From Xanthostigma xanthostigma (lineage: Eukaryota > Arthropoda > Insecta > Raphidioptera > Raphidiidae), in assembly GCA_963575645.1 (NCBI GenBank), contig OY754465.1:46154401-46218400 (forward strand): a DNA stretch of 64,000 nt. Direction: 5' to 3'. A program made the position numbers and the translations under genes. Positions 21,791-32,938 of this stretch are shown piece after piece. Numbering within the stretch: position 1 is the first letter of the stretch; every line of letters begins with the position of its first letter. Below the pieces are notes generated by a model. It searched no databases. It was not told the origin of the DNA and saw only the letters and a program-made list of their open reading frames with translations.

Positions 21791-23452
21791 AAATATGTCG
21801 TAGCTCGTGTGAATCATATATTTACCTAGCGAGGATCATTTGTTTTGTATTGATATGTCTGAATGTTTGTAAACAAAATTTATAAAAAAGAACCTAAAGA
21901 TGAAAATTTCCAATCGGCGTATGTGTAGATCAGTATAGAGTCAAAAGTATATTTAAATTAACGAATCTTCGTTAATTGGGAGAAGCAAATCACACTTCAT
22001 TTATTTAATTTCATCGTATTTAATTAGTGCAAACAAATTTCGCTTCATTTGTCTAATTAAGTCGAATAAAGAGGCATCAAAACAACCAAATAATGTGATT
22101 TTAACTTAGAAGTGTACTGACTGTGCACTTGAATTAATACCTTCTTTATGGGCGGGTCTAGGCCTAAGGCCCCGCACTCGTCCAGGGGATTCAAGCCCAA
22201 TGAAAATAACTCAAGTTTATGAAAATATTGTTTTATAAAGATTAAAAATAAATAGAATGCAACATTTATTGGTAGATGCCGTTTATAAAATAAAATCTAT
22301 TTTTTTTTTTTTAATAACGACCAAAAATCAGTGAATTGCGAGTGAATGCGCATGTGCAAAACGCGCAAATTTAAATGCTTAAAAGTTCAATGGGGCGCGC
22401 ATTTAAAAAAATTGAGAATCAATAACGGTAGGTACTATTCAGCTTTGAATATATGACTATCATTTGTTAATTAACATTATTTTTTATAATAACCCAAAAA
22501 TATTTAAAAAGAGATTTAAAATCTGAATATTTTTTATAATTGGAATAAGCAACAAATTACTAGTTAATTAAAACATGCTAATTAAAATGAGAGCATTAAA
22601 ATATCAGAAGTGATATTTAACTTATTTATGTTTATCGAATATCGGTATAAATCGAATTCCTTGTTGGAATATTGCCATATTTCTAAGTCGGCACTGACTT
22701 CAATAAATTCCGAATCATCGTTTAAAGTAGCTCTCAACGTGGGCTCAAAGTGCCACGCTATACCTCTAAAAAGCCATATCTAAAAAACGCAGTAATAGGT
22801 AACCATTGTAAATTTTTGGATGAGTCAAGCATGCATAGTTAAACTGATCAGAAATTTCTCTGAATTTCTGTATTTATGGTTGCTAGTTACGTACGTAAAG
22901 TCAGGGAAAAAACTAAAAAATCACATGTAAAAATGGGATAATCAGGGAAATTTGTTCTGGGGAAAAGTGACCATCCTGTAGAGTCATATTGAAAATAATA
23001 TAATAGTGCGACGGCCTATTTTCACTGGACTATCGACCATAACAACTTTAGTTGGTAATATATCTGTCTATATCGCTTCTAGATAAATAAATAACTAGCA
23101 GCAATCAGAGTAATTGAACGCGTATAATATATAGATCTGTATCCATATGTACGTTTGCGATTTTTATTGCTCAAGATTAGATCGTTTAGGTCTAGAACTC
23201 CGTATAATTTTAAATTTTACTTTAATCACATATAACACACTTATAATACACTATGAACGGTTACATTTTTCCGTTCGTAAACCAAACATGACTATAATTT
23301 AAAGTTATATTGCGATAAATAAATTTTGCTGAAATTTTAATTGTCTTAAGGTCACTTTTGTTTTATTTTTTATGCTAACTGTTGGAAAACTGAATATATA
23401 TGCGAAGTTGGCAACTGTTTATTGGTATGTGAACCGTCGTGGAACGTCTGGA
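21791..23452. other. No recognised gene or clear repeat
   Basis: AT-rich. A GC-richer pocket at 22148-22195 has GGGCGGGTCTAGGCCTAAGG but no second copy. No frame or RNA structure is supported. Confidence 0.4.
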
Positions 23453-23895
23453 AAATGTGAAACATAAATTGAACTAAATTTCTTGCTGTCAACTAACTAA
23501 ATTCTTGTAACTAAATATCGGCCTGTAACTAAATTTTACCCAGTAACTGAATTTTGCCCTGTCATCTACTAAATTTCGCCATGTCAACTTACGAAATTCT
23601 AGTAACTCAATAATATCGTCTTGTAACTACATTTCACTCTGTAAGTAAATTTTGCCCTGTCATCTAGTTGTCGCCTTTAACAAAAGCCAAGTTATAATCC
23701 AACGCATACACAAAGCAACCGTCACGCGCTGTCATCTAAAGAAATACTAGTAACTAAATTTTGCCCTGTTATCTAGATGTTTAATCCAATGCACATACAA
23801 AGGCAGCGGTCTTTCATAAAACGTGACAACGTCGTCCCATAAAAGTGTCGCCCCAGTTGCACGGTTTTACTCCTTGCCATTAGATGTTTCACATC
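23453..23895 (-). mobile_element. Family E element, copy 1
   Basis: Bounded by ATGTGAAACAT (left) and AGATGTTTCACATC (right). Between them are many imperfect copies of GTAACTAAATTTTGCCCTGTCATCTA. The right part has the family E segment reading, on the minus strand, GGAGTAAAACCGTGCAACTGG and ATGGGACGACG. Other copies: 40759-41535, 50996-51460 and part at 58180-58389. No open frame; non-autonomous. Confidence 0.7.
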
Positions 23896-24161
23896 AAAAG
23901 TGTTCAAAATTACTGAATTATTTTAAAAATAACAATAAAATGAAAGCGGACAAAATTTTATCCAGAATACAACCAATGAAGTACAGGTATATCTTTACCT
24001 AATATTAGAATAAATGTAGCTAGTTTATAAGTTATAAGAAGAAGCCAGACAATTAAGATTAAGGACAGTTCCTCTTCATCTTCCTGATTGTTTAAGTATG
24101 AGCTGTGCAAGCTCTGAAGTTCCTTAAAGATCAAGACAGAACACTCTTCAGAGTGCTGTGT

Positions 24162-24735
24162 TACATAGGGATGTGACATTGAATGAAAAAAATCGATTAC
24201 TTAATAATCGATTTTTTTAGTTTGAATATAAATCGATTTAAAAAAAATCGATTTTAAAAGAAATAATCGATTTTTTTTATACCTATAACAAAACTAAGAT
24301 AATAATATTAACAATCTATTAGAACGAAAATCATTTAAAATGGTAAGTATAATAATAATAACCAAAATGACAAACTTATGGTTATTGATACAGATTAGAA
24401 TTGTTGAAACAATTTCTAGTACAATTTGACATTTTATTACAAATTGTAATTTACAATAAAAATAAAACAAAATGATAAGAAACAAAAGCAAAACGACAAG
24501 TTTTTGATATGAAAATTAAAATACAAAACAAAACATGCTTTAAACTTTGAATTTAAAGAATCAAAAAACTAAAAAGAATCGTCTGTCGCACAGATGGCAC
24601 CATTTACAAAAATCCATTAAAATGTGTAATTTTTATAATCGATTCATTAAAAATCGATTATTGTCATAAATAAAATCGAAAATAAGAAAAAAATAATCGA
24701 TTAAAATAAAAATCGATTATTTTTTCACATCCTTA
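24162..24735. mobile_element. hAT-like MITE packed with AATCGATT
   Basis: The ends read TAGGGATGTGA and TCACATCCTTA, inverted and of hAT style. GCTGTGT stands just outside both ends (24155-24161, 24736-24742), the likely target duplication, with three extra bases inside the left end. About nine AATCGATT motifs cluster near both ends and read as inverted subterminal repeats. The AT-rich interior has no transposase. Confidence 0.7.
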
Positions 24736-24900
24736 GCTGTGTATGTCATTAAACTTTAAAGTAACTTTACTAACTAAAATAGTGTCCTACTAAGCTATTT
24801 TCATTGTTGCAAATAACAACAATTTTACTAACAAGTGTCATACTACTTCTGTCTCTCCTTTATTTTTTAAAAAATATTTAACTTCTGAGTCAGTTTAATC

Positions 24901-25275
24901 TTAAGTACATAAAACGTGGATGGAAGTTTCATAAACTTGAGAAACAGTTGGATCGATGTCCAGTGATAGTATTTTATGACGTAGGTTGTTGAATTTTGAT
25001 GTATGTAATACAGACATTACGGCATCGTCCACTTATTTCTTGCTGAATAAGTCATGAAAGCTATCGGTAGCCACAACTCTAGACATGAAGACGTTTTTAC
25101 TCTTCAGCTGTGTACAAGGTCGTTACATAGAATGTACTGAAAAGCGATGTCCAACCTGCATCAGCGTTTTGTTTAATGAACTTGAGCAGTGGACTTCGGA
25201 CGCACAGCAAAGTCACACATTCTGGTGTAAATAATGACAATGCATATTGATGGCAATGCAAGTGTGTAGTTATTA
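24901..25275 (-). pseudogene. Broken coding remnant, ~115 codons, family unknown
   Basis: On the minus strand from about 25275 a frame reads ALSLFTPECVTLLCVRSPLL, KFIKQNADAGWTSLF and VTTLYTAEE, then meets a stop at about 25105. One base later the next frame continues NVFMSRVVATDSFHDLFSKK, a stop, DDAVMSVLHTSKFNNLRHKI and LSLDIDPTVSQVYETSIHVL, ending at TAA (24901-24903). Residues are varied and protein-like across both frames, unlike the AT-driven translations around it. One frameshift plus one stop explain the breaks. I do not recognise the family. It may be transposon protein or a processed host pseudogene. Confidence 0.5.
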
Positions 25276-25827
25276 TAAATTTAATTAATAATTTTTGTTG
25301 TATCTCACTTACCTACGACTGATAACTCCGATGTGATTTATAAGTTGAGACGATAGCTAAAAATTTTAATTTGACAATTACCTTTATAACAAACAATGTA
25401 GCCTCCTAGTCGAGGAGAAAATAGTTCCCAATCTTCAGAAAATATGAGCAATAGCTTATTCGATTCAGACAAATATTCCAAAAAAGGCGACAAAAATTGT
25501 ATTTGTTATTAACAAAAACGAAATTGAAAAAAAGATTCTTAAAGAAAAGAAAATTTCCAATGAAGCCCTCCTCTCCGGAACTCTATCTCTATTATTTATA
25601 GTTTTAATTTAAGGTTGAATATAGGATTCCGCGCAGCCGTTACAGCTCGAGCGCAACGCCCCTTTTATAGAGTACAACACATAAAATAATTGTTTTATAG
25701 TATTAAATAACAATTTAAAAATTTGAATAAATTATGGTGTCATCTTAAAAATTGAAAGAATAAAGTTCCGTTGAAAAAAAATTTAAATTTATTTTTAAAA
25801 GAGTGAGGCTATTGGTAACTAAATATT
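25276..25827. other. No recognised feature
   Basis: AT-rich sequence, nothing supported. Confidence 0.5.
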
Positions 25828-26500
25828 TTTTGACGTGATAACGTCTTATAAATTGATGAATCACCAATCTTATAAATTGATAAAACACCGGCTGCATGTA
25901 CGAAAAAGTGTAACGTTCCTAACGGTCGTAACGTTCCTAACGTAACGTTCCTAACGCGTAACGTTCCGCCTGACCCTGTGCGTGCCATTTGCTTATTTCT
26001 CGCTCAATTTAAATCAGATCGGTTTGAAACCAGTCTTAAACGAAAGAGGAGAACATTTTACATAGATTTCGTATAACAGAATTTGCCTAAACAGTTTTTT
26101 TATACAAATTTATATAGACAAATAGCTGTATAAATGCAATGTTGTCTAATGCATGACGCGACGCGGTCGGTCGTCTTTGTTTGCCGTACATGGAAATTAG
26201 AAAATAACGTATGTCTTGTCTTAACATGAAAACGGCTGCATTTCTAATGTTTAATTCAATTTTTTGACATTAGTATTTTGTGAAATGCAACGCCTTCTAA
26301 GTTAAGTATTGGAATAACTAATTATTATTAGAACATAATACTTTGACAGTTGCAAACGTCACTTTTGACATTTCTTATCATTCCGACACCAAGGATAAGC
26401 GGATTGAAACCAAATTTTGGGAGGTTTAGGTTATGTATTACGGAATACGTTATCACGTAAAACTATCGTCCGTAAACCGACTTTACAGACAACCAATTTT
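25828..26500 (+). mobile_element. Family C element, copy 1
   Basis: Begins TTTGACGTGATAACGTCTTA and ends with TTATCACGTAAAACTATCGT followed by GTAAACCGACTTTACAGAC; ACGTGATAACGT is thus inverted near both ends. It includes tandem TAACGTTCC units at about 25911-25967 (four copies with small spacers). A short piece matching family A (GGATTGAAACCAAATTTTGG, 26401-26420) is embedded. A shorter copy of family C lies at 35026-35596 and a fragment at about 53795. Confidence 0.75.
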
Positions 26501-26914
26501 TTTTCGAAAAACCGTCTCCATTGAAAACAACAAAAAAATGCTTAAATAATTGGTGTATAAATTCTTTGCTTCACGGAGCCTTTTTTACACATGTGAGTTT
26601 AATAAGGTCACGTTTTAAAAGTTTTTAAACATTGTTTATTATAATTTTTTAAAGCTAACAAAAAATTGAAAAATACACTTTTTTCAATTTTTTGCCATCA
26701 AACGCAAACAATAAATATTCTGATCAATGTTAGGTCAAACCTTGGCAAGCCAATTTTGAACTACTTCCACATATCTGACTGGTTTGAAATTTTGTTCACA
26801 TGTGTATTTTTTTAATATGAATTAATTTTGTTTTAGTCATTGAGTGACTGAAGTTATAATTTAAAACATATATATCTATATATACTTGTTCCTCAAACGA
26901 CAAACAAAATTAGT

Positions 26915-27052
26915 ATTGAAGGGGATTTATTTGGTTGAGGAACTAATGAAAAATGAAGATGAAAATATATTATTCGAAAAGTTGGCCACAAGCGATACTC
27001 TGGGTAAAGCTTATTTTTCAATTGTTCCTCAACCAAATAAATCTACTTCAAT
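26915..27052. repeat. Family R mini-foldback, 138 bp
   Basis: ATTGAAGGGGATTTATTTGG...GAGG (26915-26940) is inverted at 27027-27052. The interior has GATGAAAATATATTATTCGA, GTTGGCCAC and AAAGCTTATTT, shared with a second copy at 53137-53264. The 74-codon frame across it is accidental. Confidence 0.8.
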
Positions 27053-27669
27053 ACATATTTTTGGAACAAAACTTCTACTAACAAACAAAATTAGTTTAAT
27101 CCATTACTAAATACTAATAACTATAATCTGGACCGTGTGAGTTTGAACTAACTCCAGTTTCATTTCATTTATTAAAACGATCTCGAGAGGGATATAACTC
27201 TAATTACTTTATGTAGAAAATAATTATGTGCAATCAAAATCTTAATTTTGTTTTGTTGTTATTGCATCTACTACAGTGGCACGTTGCCAGCAGCTAGCGT
27301 ACCCATCTCATCGATAAATAGTTTTCATATAAATCATAATGATTTGTTTGGAACGATGTCAGCTCTTATAAAAGATGTTTTTTTTTTTGTTTCTGACTCA
27401 GTTAACATAATCGTTTAAATGACATTTTAATCGGAGATAAATCAATTTGCGGAGTTGTGATATAAATCAAGATGATTTATATCGTTTGATACATAATATT
27501 CTTGTCAAATATTATGAATTAAATTTTCAGCATGCAGTTTTGTCTTTCATTAACCGTACATCGCAATAGTCCAAGAGCTATCAAACATATTTGGGTAGGT
27601 ATTTTATTACACGTCATATTTTCACGGTAATGTCTGAATACAAAATCGAAGACCTGCCTGAAAGGTAGT

Positions 27670-28035
27670 GGTGTCTTTAATTTTTAACTTTGCAAAACCT
27701 TATTGGCAAAAAAAGTTCTTGAGGCATTTTGAAATTTTAATACCTTCGAATTTAGTATCTAATAAAACAAAAAATAAATATGCCAGTTAATTTAGTTGGG
27801 CCTAAATGCTTGCCAGGTGATTTTAAAACTAGATTCAAGTGTGAGAGAGAACGTACATTGGTAGCCGGCTCTGCTTCTCTCTCTTAACCTACAGTTTGAA
27901 ATCGACTGGCAAGCATTTAGACCGGGCTTATTTATTTTTTATTTTTAAAAATACTAAATTTAAAGATTTTAAAATTTCAAAATGCCTCAGGAACTTTTTT
28001 TTTCAAATAAAATTTTGAAAAGTTAAAAATTAACG
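27670..28035. repeat. Inner foldback, ~150-bp arms
   Basis: The arms share TTTTTAACTTT, CTTGAGGCATTTTGAAATTTTA and AAATGCTTGCCAG inverted, around a centre with GTGAGAGAGAAC and TTCTCTCTCTTA that also pair. Arms are moderately diverged. Confidence 0.75.
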
Positions 28036-28087
28036 CTTTGGCTAGGTCCCTCTAGCCTTTAGCCAGGTCTTTTATTTTGTCCAAATG

Positions 28088-28316
28088 TTTGATTAACGTC
28101 TGATTAAAACTCTTCAATAAATAAAATTATCGACCAATTTTTCAGACAATATATTAACAAAAAAAAAATATACATTAACGTTTCGATCCGGATTTGGATC
28201 TTCTTCAGAACGGATCTAAAAATATAAAAAAAAAAAATATATTTTTAGATCCGTTCTGAAGAAGATCCAAATCCGGATCGAAACGTTAATGTATTAATTA
28301 TATATTTCTTTTATTT
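28088..28316. repeat. Family D foldback, copy 3, two hammerhead-like cores
   Basis: The left arm starts TTTGATTAACGTCTGATTA and holds AACGTTTCGATCCGGAT; the right arm holds its inverse, ending near AAACGTTAATGTATTAATT. CTGAAGA...GAAAC occurs on the minus strand at 28180-28208 and on the plus strand at 28256-28284, each 29 bases, around an AT-rich centre. Confidence 0.8.
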
Positions 28317-28408
28317 TGTGTTCAGACATTACAAAGACCTGTGTCACAAATTTTCACGCTGCCTCAAATACCAACCAAAAAATGTTTGATAGCTCTTGGA
28401 CTATAGTG

Positions 28409-29124
28409 AAACCAACAACATATATTACACGCCAATTTCTTGGCTGCTCACGACAGAAACATTTTTTGTAGTTTTCCAAGAACTGAATCTTATTGTTTAA
28501 AATACTTTCATTTTTGTTTAAGCTCGCTCATTTAAAAAACTATTTGAAACCTGGATTATTTTTTCAAGGTAAGGCATATTAGTAAGAAAAATGCCACTGT
28601 ATTTTTTAGGTATAAGTATTTTTTTTGGACACTGGGTATATGTTTGTTATTTGACGAACATACTGTCTAGAGAACTTATTTACTTAATAAAAATGCAAAG
28701 AAGTGTATTACGAGACATGGTATTAAAAAAAAGTTTTTTAATCAACCTTATTAAATTTTTGTACGCTAAGAGAAAGTTAATAGATACAATCTTCCATTGA
28801 TGAGATTTTCTTTTAAAAGTATGCTTCCTTCTAAAATCTAAACTGAATGAAACGACATATTATACATATAGTTCCTTTTAGAAACACAGTGCGTTTGCTC
28901 TAATTGTTGCCGGCGTTTTCCCTATCGCCAATGTTGGGCTTAACTTTTACCCGCGTCAAATTTAATCTGGGATATTTCCTTACAGGGTTAGTGTAATAAA
29001 ATGTCATATAGTTGTAACATAAGGCTCCAGCGTAAGGATCTCTAGGTACTTATGTTTTATACCTTTGCCTATACAGGGTGCACCGGCACGTTAAACTTTC
29101 CAATACGAATGTAAATATAAAATA
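28409..29124. other. No recognised feature
   Basis: AT-rich. The 69-codon frame at 28591-28800 is hydrophobic and lysine-rich and matches nothing I know. Confidence 0.45.
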
Positions 29125-29405
29125 AATAAAAAAAAAATTTTAAAACAAGCTTTTATTAGTTAATAAAATGAACTAAAGCGTTAAAACAATTCTATTCCGA
29201 TTAGAAATGAGTCGTTTTATCACAGTCTCAAGCTTTGAAATAAAAGCTCGTTTTGTTCTCTCTTGTTATAAAGTAACACGGTTTCATTATAAACTTGAGA
29301 CTGCAGTGATAAAACGACTTATTTCTAATCGGAATAAAATTGTTTTTAACTTTTTAGTTCATTTTTATTAACTAATAAAAGCTTAATTTTAATTTTTTTC
29401 CGTTT
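29125..29405. repeat. Foldback repeat, ~110-bp arms
   Basis: AGCTTTTATTAGTTAATAAA, TTCCGATTAGAAAT and GTCGTTTTATCAC on the left are inverted on the right. A TACAGGGTGCACCGGCACG block lies just to the left (29077-29095). Confidence 0.8.
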
Positions 29406-29439
29406 ATTTATTTGTAAGTTTTTACCGTGCTTCATTAAA

Positions 29440-29690
29440 AGTGCGAATTGTATGGACAATTTCAACTCCATCGAATAACGAGAAGTAGTTAAGAGAGTGA
29501 TTTGGAACCAGGCGAAAGCCGAAACGGTTAGTTATTATAATATTTTTTTGTTATCGGACCTTCATACGTATGCAAAATTTCAGCTCAGTCGGATAACGGG
29601 AAGTGGGTCAAATTTAATTTGAAAATTTCGATTACAGACAGACAGACACCAAGACAGGTGAAACTAAATATAAACTTTTAAAAATTCAGG
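29440..29690 (+). repeat. LINE/RTE-style 3' tail repeats
   Basis: GCAAAATTTCAGCTCAGTCG, GATAACGGGAAGTGGGTCAA and ACAGACAGACAGACAC near 29577-29650 are in the style of insect non-LTR 3' regions. A diverged partial duplicate precedes it (about 29448-29495). No coding remnant is attached. Confidence 0.5.
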
Positions 29691-29999
29691 TCGCAGAGCC
29701 AAACTCTGACGACTGTTTGCTAATAAGGGCTGTGTGACTTTATTTTCGGGCAAAAATAAACAGTTTAACCCTTTAATACATTCCTTAAAATCATATTTTT
29801 TTATTATTGTCAATCCATCTGCACCAAATTAAATACACCCTTCAGTAAGTAAATCCGTGTCCGTGAACTAGTGTTTTCACTAAATTTGTATATTTGGTCC
29901 TGTGCGGCCGATTTTATTTAAATTTTTGTTGCACATTTTTAATTAAACTAAATAGTTCAATCATAAATTTTAAATGATTCTGAGAATTTTTAGGTATTT

Positions 30000-30130
30000 G
30001 TGAGTCCAAAAACTTTTTTTTACCCCTAAATACTAAACTTAAAATGGTCCGATTGAGGTCATTTTAAATAGGCTTTGTGCGGTGATGGATTTCAACATGT
30101 GGATCAAATTTCGATTAAATCGATTAAGTG
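30000..30130 (-). repeat. Family U repeat, copy 2
   Basis: Inverted, diverged relative of 14560-14690: ACCCCTAAATAC, AAAATGGTCC, TGTGCGGTGA and AATCGATTAAGTG. Confidence 0.55.
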
Positions 30131-30164
30131 TTATCGTGCTTCACACAGTTGCATGGGTTGCTTA

Positions 30165-30462
30165 ATTAATAGCAATGGGCGAATGAAGGAATTTTTAGGA
30201 ATTTAGGATAAGGTGGGCAAATTTTGAGCATAGAAGTTTGACAGGTAATAGGCCATGGCCTTACATAAGGTACCGTCTCTATATTTATCTGGAATTGCTG
30301 AGGGAAACCATGGAAAACCTCAACAAGATAACCGGTACAGGAATTACGGTTTCTCGGCGAGAGGCAGTGGGAAAAACTCCCAGCCGTATCTGCCCCCGCC
30401 GGGATTCGAACCCGGTACCTCCCGAATGCGAGTCTAGTCCTCTTACCGCTATTATTAGTATA
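30165..30462 (-). mobile_element. tRNA-derived SINE, copy 3, truncated tail
   Basis: The head on the minus strand has GGTTCGAATCCCGGCGGG and an anticodon region CTCGCATTCGGGAGG like copy 2; the outermost part of the head is disrupted. The body matches copies 1 and 2 through GCCTCTCGCCGAGAAACCGT, GTTGAGGTTTTCC and CTGTCAAACTTCTATGCTC. The element stops before the ATT tail at about 30165. Open frames across it are accidental. Confidence 0.85.
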
Positions 30463-31640
30463 GAATGTAGAATGAGAGGAATCTTTCTGCTACATCCTGT
30501 ATTTAGGCAATATGGTCCTCATACGTACGCGTATATGGTTAATCCTGTTTACAGGCTGTTAGTGCTGGATCGAATTGTTGGAGCTTGCTACTAAAAGCGT
30601 TTTAAACGCTTTACTGCTTACCTGTTTAAATATCTCATGCCATTAGCAGGTTTAATTACTCATGTATGTGTTTATAAACACGCTACCAGCCTATACGCTC
30701 TGATAATTATACCTTGAAATCAACAAATTTTAATTGCCATAATTTTTTTGCTTATCTAGTATTTTTTTGAATACATCTGGATAAATATTATTTCACGTAA
30801 AATGTTGCAAACTTTATACTAGCCGCTACTCGCGGCTCCACACGCGATTGAGATGAGGCACGGTAGAAACAGTATAGCTCCACCGTATTGCAGTCTTGCC
30901 CTCGGCAGCGACAACACTAATGGAACTTAATATGAATTTCTTACGCACAAAAACTTTCCAGAAGAAATTCTTTATATATTGGAGAAAATCGCATCAAAAT
31001 CAGACATAGTTTTATACTATTTAGAGATATTCATATATACAAAAAAAAAAAAAAGAAAAAGCAATAAACTACGGGTATAGCACTTCTTCTACTTGTAGTC
31101 CAAAGAATAAATTGCTCCAAATTTGCGCGAAACATCAAACATCTACATCTACATCTCATATCCAAACTTATAAAGGTGTAAGTATAGTTTTACAGACACG
31201 GTGTAAGATACAGCTTTGTGTGTGTGTGTTGAAGAAGTGGGTAACTGAGGTTGAGGCACATCAGTAAAGCACCTAGGAGAAACAGACGGAGCAGGCTTTT
31301 ACGTCAGTGCGTCGTGCGTATAGTTATTCGGAATGGAGTCAATTTATTTCATTATTTGTAACCAGCAACTACCGAGGTTTGTTTACAATCACTTCTCATC
31401 GATCTTGATGCTTGTATTCGAATGGCTTCCGTCTATTTAATATTAATTCCCGTTTTCTGAAAGGACAGGCACCTACGTGCGGATAGTGCTGGTGCTGTTA
31501 TTACAGTTTTATCTATTATTTTATATTATTACTAGTTGTATTTCTTACAACTAATATTTAATTTTTAATTGTATATAACATTTACAACTATTGTATTCTC
31601 CGGAATTATGTCGGTATAGAGTATAGACAAATTGGGAATA
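30463..31640. other. No gene; minor repeat traces
   Basis: The TAGCCGCTACTCGCGGCTCC block and following (30820-30875) repeat the segment at about 21715-21750 in inverse orientation. A (GT)n run lies at 31217-31230. Nothing else supported. Confidence 0.45.
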
Positions 31641-32398
31641 TATACTAATATATAAAGCTGAAGAGTATGTTTGTTTGTTTGTTTGAACGCGCTAATCTCA
31701 GAAACTACTGGTTCGAATTGAAATTTTTTTTTGTTGGATAGCCCATTTATCGAGGAAGGCTATAGGCTATATAATATCACGCTACGACCAATTGGAGCGG
31801 AACATCAATGAAAAATGTTGCAAGATGTATCTCAAAATTAGTCCGTCCGACAAATATTATCAGGTGAAATATTGCATTATGAGCGCCTCACGGTCACAAG
31901 CCCGGAGAGCTCAGTCGGTAGAGCGTAAGACTCTTAATGCCAGGGTCTTGGGTTCAAGCCCCACGTCGGCGAATATATTTTTATTTTTTTTTTATTTTCT
32001 ACATTGCTTTCTTCTAAGGCTTACATTTCAATTTTTTAAATTTTATTATGACTAATTAAAATTAAATAAATCTAATCAATAGCTCATTTGAGAACTGTTA
32101 CAACTATAGTTACCTATCTATAGGTATAAAAATAATTTTCCTACAGTGTTTTCAATTAAATATTTATTATATTTTATTAATAATTTACAGTACCTAAATA
32201 TTGTTTTAAAAGAAATTTATTACTTAAAAAAAGTATAAATACTGCTTTTTAACGACAAAAACTTGAACGGTAACTCCGATCATTATGAAGTTTGGACACA
32301 ACATTCATCTCGGTAAACTAAGATGAATGTGCGTACTCATGTCCCTCCCTTCCCCGTTCGTTCTTGTGCACCCAGGTGAAACCGGGCGGGGCCGCTAG
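31641..32398 (+). mobile_element. Non-autonomous Helitron carrying a tRNA-like insert
   Basis: The 5' region has ACTAATATATAAAGCTGAAG, (TTTG)n, GAACGCGCTAATCTCAGAAA and GCCCATTTATCGAGGAAGGC, a pattern common in lepidopteran Helitrons. The 3' end reads GGCGGGGCCGCTAG followed by T, giving the CTAG|T terminus. There is no Rep/helicase coding sequence. The 5' boundary is not exact because the expected TC is not clear. A tRNA-Lys-like sequence occupies 31900-31971. Confidence 0.75.
31900..31971 (+). tRNA. tRNA-Lys(CUU)-like sequence inside a Helitron (pseudo)
   Basis: GCCCGGAGAGCTCAGTCGGT starts like tRNA-Lys. The anticodon loop CTCTTAA gives CUU, and the T arm is GGGTTCAAGCCCCA. The anticodon stem (TAAGA against TGCCA) does not pair, and the 3' acceptor strand lacks one G, so this is a pseudogene. 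A T-rich stretch follows. The A and B boxes are nearly intact and might still recruit Pol III. Confidence 0.8.
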
Positions 32399-32740
32399 TA
32401 AATAGATAAATTAAATTTTTGTTTACAGCATTTGTAATTTTTAAGGCCGCTCGTACACTGGTAGCTTCAAGTTGTCGAGACTGACTGCTTCAAGCGACGA
32501 CTGCATGACGAACTGCAAACGTCCATAGAAAATATTCTATTAATGTACACACCCGCCCGAGCGGTCTCGATCGCACCGAGCAGTCAGTAGCACGGCGAAA
32601 TTTTGTTATGTAGCAGAAAACTTGTCTTAGAATTCATATTGCAACAGATTTCTACGAGCAGCTGGAGCGGTTGACAGTGTCTGCTCGAGCGGTTTGTATA
32701 TGTTACTCGACGATTAAGCTGTTCGTATTCGGCCGGCCTA
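32399..32740. other. CpG-richer unassigned segment
   Basis: Contains GGCCGCTCGTACACTGGTAG, CACCCGCCCGAGCGGTCTCG and GCTCGAGCGGTTTG. GAGCGG recurs in both orientations, suggesting a MITE like the GC-rich one at 40125-40500, but I cannot define its ends. Confidence 0.35.
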
Positions 32741-32886
32741 CAATTTTGTTAGCGAATGTACATTTCGGGAGCTATGCTCTCATCTTCAGCAAACACTAGA
32801 TTCGTTTAGTGTTTGCAAAAACTCTTTTAGTGTTTGCTGAACATGAGAGCATAGCTCCCGAACTGTACATTCGCTAATAAAATTGT
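32741..32886. repeat. Foldback, ~58-bp arms
   Basis: Arms 32741-32799 and about 32829-32886 share GCGAATGTACA, GGGAGCTATGCTCTCAT and CAGCAAACACTA inverted, nearly identical. The short spacer also contains GTGTTTGC. Confidence 0.85.
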
Positions 32887-32938
32887 TGTGGTAACTATTC
32901 TTTATTTTTTTAGCATTTCCGTTAATTTTTTTTTCGAT

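Larger units (their letters stand above)
27562..28408. repeat. Outer foldback enclosing two further foldbacks
   Basis: The outer arms (27562-27648, 28317-28408) share ATAGTCCAAGAGCTATCAAA and AATGTCTGAA inverted. Inside lie a second inverted repeat (27670-28035) and a family D copy (28088-28316), so at least two insertions sit within the outer element. Confidence 0.75.

Noticed and set aside
30238-30594. 118-codon plus-strand frame
   Set aside because: It translates the antisense strand of a SINE; similar frames appear in the other SINE copies.
31900-31971. Functional tRNA-Lys gene
   Set aside because: The anticodon stem is unpaired and the acceptor 3' strand has lost a base.
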